Assembly: GCA_045602425.1 (NCBI GenBank) | Contig: JAZSBO010000021.1 | Span: forward strand, 62,001 to 126,000 | Reading direction: 5' to 3' | Source of the DNA: RGIG9608 sp045602425 | GTDB taxonomy: Bacteria > Bacteroidota > Bacteroidia > Bacteroidales > Paludibacteraceae | DNA: 64,000 nt | In this document: positions 60,378-64,000 of the stretch, piece after piece | Numbering within the stretch: the first letter of the stretch is position 1 | How the letters are laid out: every line of letters starts with the position of its first letter | Program-made: the position numbers and the translations under genes | Notes under the pieces: model-generated | Told to the model about the DNA's origin: nothing | The model's input: the letters and a program-made list of their open reading frames with translations, nothing else | The model's database searches: none

Positions 60378-61424
60378 TTATTTAACAGACGCCCTTTTCT
60401 TTTTTGGGGTAAAATGTTTCCCCTTTAAAGCAAGGTTAAGTTTTATACACAATGTTTTATATGTACTATCATTTGCTCCTTTAATCATCCTCAAATAGTT
60501 CAATTTACCACGAGCCACATTTACTTTCTTCGTTGATAATTTTTTAGCAAGAGCGATTTGATGAATTAATGCACGTAGATTTTTTACATACTTTCTTGAT
60601 ACATTTGTTTTCTCGTTAACAGAAACACCTGTAACCTCTTGCCTTGTTCCTCTTTTTTGCAAACGAGTTTTTTTAGGATTGATAAAAAAGTGGTGAGTAG
60701 CAATAATTTTTTGTAGTTCTGTCATAAATTCACCATCTTCTTGATATACAGAGTGATTACTACTAAATGTGATATCATCAGCATAACGAGAATAAGTCAA
60801 ATGAAAACGTTTTGCTAAACCTTCTAATGCTTTGTCTAAAGAGATACAACATATATTCGATAATATTGGAGAAGCAGGGGAGCCTTGAGGTAAAACTTGA
60901 CGATACGTTCCACCTTCCATTTTCTGTGGATATGTACAAACAGAAGATATAATTCGCGTTGCTAATGGAGGTATATTCATTTTTAATAGTTGGGCTTCTA
61001 TCATCGAATCCGTTATCGAAGGAAAGAAATCAGACAAATCAATATTAAACACATAATTGTTTCCTACATGTTTTTGAGCATTTGTTAATACAGAGCGTTG
61101 CTTTACAAATCCCATAACTGAATCTGAGGGCATATACATTGTATTTAAAATAAATGCTATCGCACTCATCAAGCTTTTTAAATCAGAATTTGGTGCAAGA
61201 ATTTTACGAGTTCCTCCCGTTTTTTTGGGAATAAGAAATTCGTGATATGCCGATAAACGATTTTTGACGTTATTATAAAACCTAATTTTTTTATATAATA
61301 CACTAGGTGATGCCAATAATGTATTTGATACATACGGCATAACCTTGTATATTGAATTATAGAGTGCATCTCTAGAAGATACATCTATATCCATTTTTAG
61401 GTTTTGGTACAATATTTTGTCCAT
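60378..61424 (-). CDS. Retron reverse transcriptase
   Basis: 348 residues. It uses the adjacent non-coding RNA as template and primer to make msDNA. Motifs in order: FLIPKKTGGTRKILAP (RT1), the retron-specific NAQKH at 115-119 (NAxxH, region X), FNIDLSDFFPSI with Asp129, LPQGSPASPILSNICC (RT4), YADD at 214-217, and EVTGVSV with VTG at 264-266 (region Y). The C-terminus is basic (KGKHFTPKKKRASVK), thumb-like. There is no fused effector domain. The candidate msr-msd RNA lies 26-230 nt upstream on the same strand. Upstream of that is only a gene fragment and downstream is the unrelated aminotransferase, so the effector is missing, distant, or encoded elsewhere. Confidence 0.93.
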   Translation of the reverse strand: MDKILYQNLKMDIDVSSRDALYNSIYKVMPYVSNTLLASPSVLYKKIRFYNNVKNRLSAYHEFLIPKKTGGTRKILAPNSDLKSLMSAIAFILNTMYMPSDSVMGFVKQRSVLTNAQKHVGNNYVFNIDLSDFFPSITDSMIEAQLLKMNIPPLATRIISSVCTYPQKMEGGTYRQVLPQGSPASPILSNICCISLDKALEGLAKRFHLTYSRYADDITFSSNHSVYQEDGEFMTELQKIIATHHFFINPKKTRLQKRGTRQEVTGVSVNEKTNVSRKYVKNLRALIHQIALAKKLSTKKVNVARGKLNYLRMIKGANDSTYKTLCIKLNLALKGKHFTPKKKRASVK

Positions 61425-61449
61425 ATAAAAATAAAAAAACTTATGATAA

Positions 61450-61660
61450 AACGAGAAACATTTCTAAAGATGAATTCGAGTACCGTGGCAAGCGAAGCAA
61501 GAATCTTTATTAAAGCCAAATAAATTTTTACTTGGCAATCATAAAGATTTGCGAAGCGATAGCGGAACGCAGAATTCTGAAACAAACCATGTTATCAAGC
61601 AAAATGCTTGACATCTGCCGAAAACAGCAGACAAAAAAATCAAATGTTTCTCATTCACCA
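61450..61660 (-). ncRNA. Retron msr-msd RNA (predicted)
   Basis: Read on the minus strand. An 11-bp perfect inverted repeat, GAGAAACATTT, bounds the element at 61642-61652 (a1) and 61453-61463 (a2). After a1 come two msr hairpins: TCTGC/GCAGA (61614-61631) and a 7-bp stem TCAAGCA/TGCTTGA with a UUU loop (61595-61611). The msd is a long imperfect hairpin closed by GAATTC at 61572-61577 and 61472-61477, with ATCTTTAT/ATAAAGAT (61541-61548 with 61503-61510) and an apical 9-bp stem at 61515-61536. The order a1, msr hairpins, msd hairpin, a2, RT is that of known retrons. Exact ends, the branching G and the msDNA length are not determined. Confidence 0.82.
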
Positions 61661-61681
61661 TAAGTTTATATCTATCACATG

Positions 61682-61689
61682 CAAATATA
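61682..61689 (-). promoter_or_regulatory. -7 element (TATATTTG) of the retron
   Basis: TATATTTG on the minus strand, about 30 nt before the a1 repeat, gives a transcript that covers the msr-msd and the RT gene. Confidence 0.55.
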
Positions 61690-61741
61690 TTATTTGTTTT
61701 CTATGTTTTATTATATCGGTTGATAAAATTTACTAAACTTA

Positions 61742-61960
61742 TTATAAACTCTCCTCATTTAATAATCTACGAACAATTTTATAACTATAGTTGTAAATGT
61801 GGAGAATATCGACAATAGGCAAATCTTGATGATCGAACATATGATGAATGGTATGACATACCTTAATATGTTCTATTTCGGGTATTCTGCGCCAAATCCC
61901 TTCTTCTTGTAAATCGTTCGCAAAAATATTTTTCAAGACTGCCAAATCAGGACACAGTGG
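61742..61960 (-). pseudogene. C-terminal fragment related to the basic helical protein at 33016-34260
   Basis: On the minus strand the frame opens after a TGA without an ATG and ends with a stop at 61742-61744. It reads WRRIPEIEHIKVCHTIHHMF and DHQDLPIVDILHIYNY, nearly identical to the tail of the island gene at about 33950-34050, at the nucleotide level too. The ending (KIVRRLLNEESL) differs. It is not a complete gene: it lacks a start and the N-terminal 300 residues. It lies immediately upstream of the retron promoter and is the only protein-like sequence there. Confidence 0.75.
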
Positions 61961-62007
61961 TAAAAATAAAAATCACATTTTTATAAAATATTCAACTATC
62001 ATTTTGT

Positions 62008-62015
62008 TATATTTG
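62008..62015 (+). promoter_or_regulatory. -7 element (TATATTTG) of the ATP-grasp gene, leaderless type
   Basis: TATATTTG matches TAnnTTTG and ends 4 nt before the ATG at 62020, so transcription should begin at the start codon. Confidence 0.5.
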
Positions 62016-62019
62016 CCTT

Positions 62020-63132
62020 ATGCAAAAAATAGCAATAATAGGAGCAAGTTATCTGCAACTTCCATTAGTAGAAAAAGCAAAAATAATGGGGTTGGAAACT
62101 CACTGTTTTGCATGGGAAACAAATGCAGTCTGTAAACATATTGCCGATTTTTTTCATCCTATTTCTATAACCGAAAAAGAAAAAATTTTATCAGTTTGTC
62201 AGCAATTAAAAATAGACGGGATTCTAACTATAGCCTCCGATTTATCAGTAGAAACTGTGAATTATATTGCCGAAAAAATGGACTTAATAGCTAATCCTTA
62301 TCAATATACATCACTTGTAACAAACAAGGTTGCGATGAGGAATGAATTATTAAAAAATAATATATCTTCGCCTTATTATATTACTGAAAAACAAGAAGAT
62401 TATAATCTTTTCAAAATTCCATTTCCAGTCATAGTTAAACCAACAGACCGCTCCGGAAGTTTGGCTGTTGAAAAAGTAGAAAACTATGAAAACCTTATAA
62501 AAGCTATACAAAAAGCAAAAGAAGTTTCGTTTTCTAAAGAAGTAATAATAGAACAATACATTGAGGGGAAAGAGGTAAGTGTAGAAAGCATTTCATGGCA
62601 AGGCAAACACTATATTTTAGCAATAACGGACAAGGTTACTACCGATAGATATTTTGTGGAAATTGCACACCATCAACCTTCGATGTTAGCTAATGATGTT
62701 CTTGATAAAATAAAAACTATAACATTAGCAGCATTGAACGCTTTGCACATCGAAAACGGAGCAGCACACACCGAAATAAAAATTTCTCCAAAAGGGGAGG
62801 TTTTTATAATCGAAGTAGGAGCAAGAATGGGTGGCGATTTTATAGGTTCGCATTTGGTAGAGTTATCCACAGGATACGACTATCTAAAAGGTGTTATCGA
62901 TGTAGCTTTAGGAAATTTCTCGGAACCTGTAATTCAAAAAAAACATTTTGCTGGAGTCTATTTTCTATCGGAGGAAACAAAAAAAATAGAAGAAATAATA
63001 AAAAATGCTGATAAATTTCCGTTTGTTGTAAAATCCGAAATTCTTACCAATAACTTAAAGAAACTACAATCGAGTGCTGATAGAAGTGGCTATTTGATTT
63101 ATAAAAGCGACAAACGAGAAAATCTTTTATAA
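62020..63132 (+). CDS. ATP-grasp domain protein (PurK/carbamoyl-phosphate-synthase-like ligase)
   Basis: 370 residues. The N-terminus is a PurK-type preATP-grasp domain (IAIIGASYLQLPLVEKAKIM). The ATP-grasp fold has FPVIVKPTDRSGSLAVEKVE, EVIIEQYIEGKEVSVESIS and the metal-binding AAHTEIKISPKGEVFIIEVG followed by ARMGGDFIGSHLVELSTGYD. Such enzymes join a carboxylate to an amine or thiol with ATP. Given the following glycosyltransferase, a role in modifying a sugar or cell-surface precursor is possible, but the substrate is unknown. The predicted mRNA is leaderless. Confidence 0.85.
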   Translation: MQKIAIIGASYLQLPLVEKAKIMGLETHCFAWETNAVCKHIADFFHPISITEKEKILSVCQQLKIDGILTIASDLSVETVNYIAEKMDLIANPYQYTSLVTNKVAMRNELLKNNISSPYYITEKQEDYNLFKIPFPVIVKPTDRSGSLAVEKVENYENLIKAIQKAKEVSFSKEVIIEQYIEGKEVSVESISWQGKHYILAITDKVTTDRYFVEIAHHQPSMLANDVLDKIKTITLAALNALHIENGAAHTEIKISPKGEVFIIEVGARMGGDFIGSHLVELSTGYDYLKGVIDVALGNFSEPVIQKKHFAGVYFLSEETKKIEEIIKNADKFPFVVKSEILTNNLKKLQSSADRSGYLIYKSDKRENLL

Positions 63133-63168
63133 AAAAAGTGTATTTTCGCACAAATAAAACAAAAAAAC

Positions 63169-64000
63169 ATGCAACCATTGATATCTGTTGTTTCTCCTGT
63201 TTACAAAGCAGAAAATATCGTAGAAGAACTTGTAATGCGTATTGTTGAAAACGTAAAAAGTATTTCTGATAATTATGAAATAATTTTGGTTTGCGATGCT
63301 TCTCCCGATGCTTCGTGGGAGAAAATAAAGCAATGTTGTCAACAAAACCTAAAAGTTAAAGGTATAAACTTAAGTAAAAACTTTGGGCAAGAATACGCTA
63401 TAACAGCAGGTTTATACGAAGCTAAAGGCGAGTGGGTGATTGTAATAGATTGTGATTTGCAGGACGATCCGAAAGAAATACTAAATCTTTATGTTAAAGC
63501 ACAAGAAGGTTTTGATGTTGTTTTTGGAGAAAGAAAACTTCGAAAAGATTCATTTTTGAAACGAATCCAATCACGTGTTTTTTATGCTTTGTATAACTAT
63601 CTGACTGATACAAAACAAAATCCTAATATTGGAAATTTTGGTATTTTTAATTGTAAGGTTATAAAAAGTATTTTAGCGATGAACGATTCGGTTCGTTGCT
63701 TTACAACTATGGCAACATGGGTAGGTTTTAAGCAGGCAACCATTCCTATTGTTCATGAAGAACGTTATGAAGGAAAGTCAAGTTATTCGCTACGAAAACT
63801 ATTAAAGCTTTCGCAAAACATTATATTAACATTTTCGAACAAACCACTTTCGTTAATGGTAAAATTTGGATTCCTTCTTTCTGCTTTATCTTTTATGGTT
63901 GGTCTTTATTATTTTGTCCAATATATTTTAGGAATTACTGATGTTTCTGGATTTACATCGCTGATTATTTCGCTTTGGCTGATTGCTGGTCTGCTCATTA
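63169..64000 (+). CDS. Family 2 glycosyltransferase, C-terminal part outside the window
   Basis: 277 codons are visible from the ATG at 63169, 36 nt after the ATP-grasp gene. The GT-A fold shows ISVVSPVYKAENIVEELVMR, LVCDASPDASWEKI, NLSKNFGQEYAITAGLYEAK and VIVIDCDLQDDPKEI (the metal-binding DxD-type DCD), then YEGKSSYSLRKLLKLSQNII, typical of the DPM1/GtrB group. Hydrophobic segments start near residue 225 (SLMVKFGFLLSALSFMVGLY), the beginning of C-terminal membrane helices. It probably transfers a sugar to undecaprenyl phosphate at the inner membrane. Confidence 0.92.
   Translation, partial: MQPLISVVSPVYKAENIVEELVMRIVENVKSISDNYEIILVCDASPDASWEKIKQCCQQNLKVKGINLSKNFGQEYAITAGLYEAKGEWVIVIDCDLQDDPKEILNLYVKAQEGFDVVFGERKLRKDSFLKRIQSRVFYALYNYLTDTKQNPNIGNFGIFNCKVIKSILAMNDSVRCFTTMATWVGFKQATIPIVHEERYEGKSSYSLRKLLKLSQNIILTFSNKPLSLMVKFGFLLSALSFMVGLYYFVQYILGITDVSGFTSLIISLWLIAGLLI

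Noticed and set aside
61397..61585. A 62-codon minus-strand ORF upstream of the retron RT
   Set aside because: It lies across the msd hairpin and a2 repeat of the predicted retron RNA and has no coding character.
61936..61952. A fourth copy of the island palindrome near the retron fragment
   Set aside because: CTGCCAAATCAGGACAC matches only part of TTGYCA-N5-TGRCAA and has no promoter element at the right distance.
1..64000. CRISPR arrays, insertion sequences and rRNA genes
   Set aside because: No regularly spaced short repeats, no transposase reading frames with terminal inverted repeats, and no rRNA-like sequence were seen in the window.

Overview
The window is a low-GC chromosomal segment from a member of the Bacteroidetes, almost certainly an anaerobic or microaerophilic Bacteroidales. 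The evidence is the recurring Bacteroidetes -7 promoter element TAnnTTTG, often with a TTTG/TTG about 20 bp upstream. Gene content agrees: pyruvate:ferredoxin oxidoreductase, adenosylcobalamin-dependent ribonucleotide reductase, a GGGtGRT protein, DUF4837 and DUF4301 proteins, a FISUMP-type surface protein and DXP-type pyridoxal phosphate synthesis genes. I cannot name the species.

Layout. 1-2.3 kb is accessory DNA: the N-terminus of a tyrosine integrase next to tRNA-Gln, then tRNA-Arg, two tiny phage-type ORFs, a strongly folded small-RNA candidate and a 5'-truncated Mu F-like head protein ending just before nifJ. 2.3-12 kb is core (nifJ, sialate O-acetylesterase, dnaE). 12-15.7 kb holds a second small-RNA candidate and a secreted caspase-like protease operon. 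15.7-25.6 kb is housekeeping: CYTH, Na+/solute symporter, engB, nadE, a nuclease, ruvB, a broken FISUMP gene, rplU-rpmA, and the NifU-like/GGGtGRT pair.

25.6-34.3 kb is an island that looks like anti-phage defence: a WG-repeat protein, a WYL regulator followed by two overlapping DUF262 proteins, a small unknown ORF bracketed by repeats, a cyclic-phosphate-processing receiver (cREC) protein, and a basic helical protein with an internal duplication and a premature stop. Three intergenic sites in the island share a 17-bp palindrome (TTGYCA-N5-TGRCAA), the best candidate for the WYL regulator's operator. 34.3-60.2 kb is core again: DUF4301, class II RNR, AsmA-like protein, 4-alpha-glucanotransferase, recA, a PadR/PspC envelope-stress-like pair, and a pdxJ-exbB-exbD-tonB-DJ1-hexosaminidase operon facing nadK-fmt-DUF4837-pdxA, then an aminotransferase and a HAD phosphatase.

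60.3-62 kb holds a retron: a reverse transcriptase with the retron-specific NAxxH, YADD and VTG motifs, and upstream of it a complete candidate msr-msd RNA bounded by an 11-bp perfect inverted repeat (a1/a2). No intact effector gene sits beside it. The neighbouring fragment is a near-copy of the C-terminal tail of the island's basic helical protein 28 kb away. The window closes with an ATP-grasp gene, probably transcribed as a leaderless mRNA, and a truncated family 2 glycosyltransferase.

The main candidates for undescribed biology are the retron with its msr-msd, the WYL/double-DUF262/cREC island with a shared operator, two structured small RNAs whose predicted transcription starts fall at the foot of the stem, and an NAD synthetase whose glutaminase domain has lost its nucleophilic cysteine. 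All function statements are from sequence reading; no database search was run.
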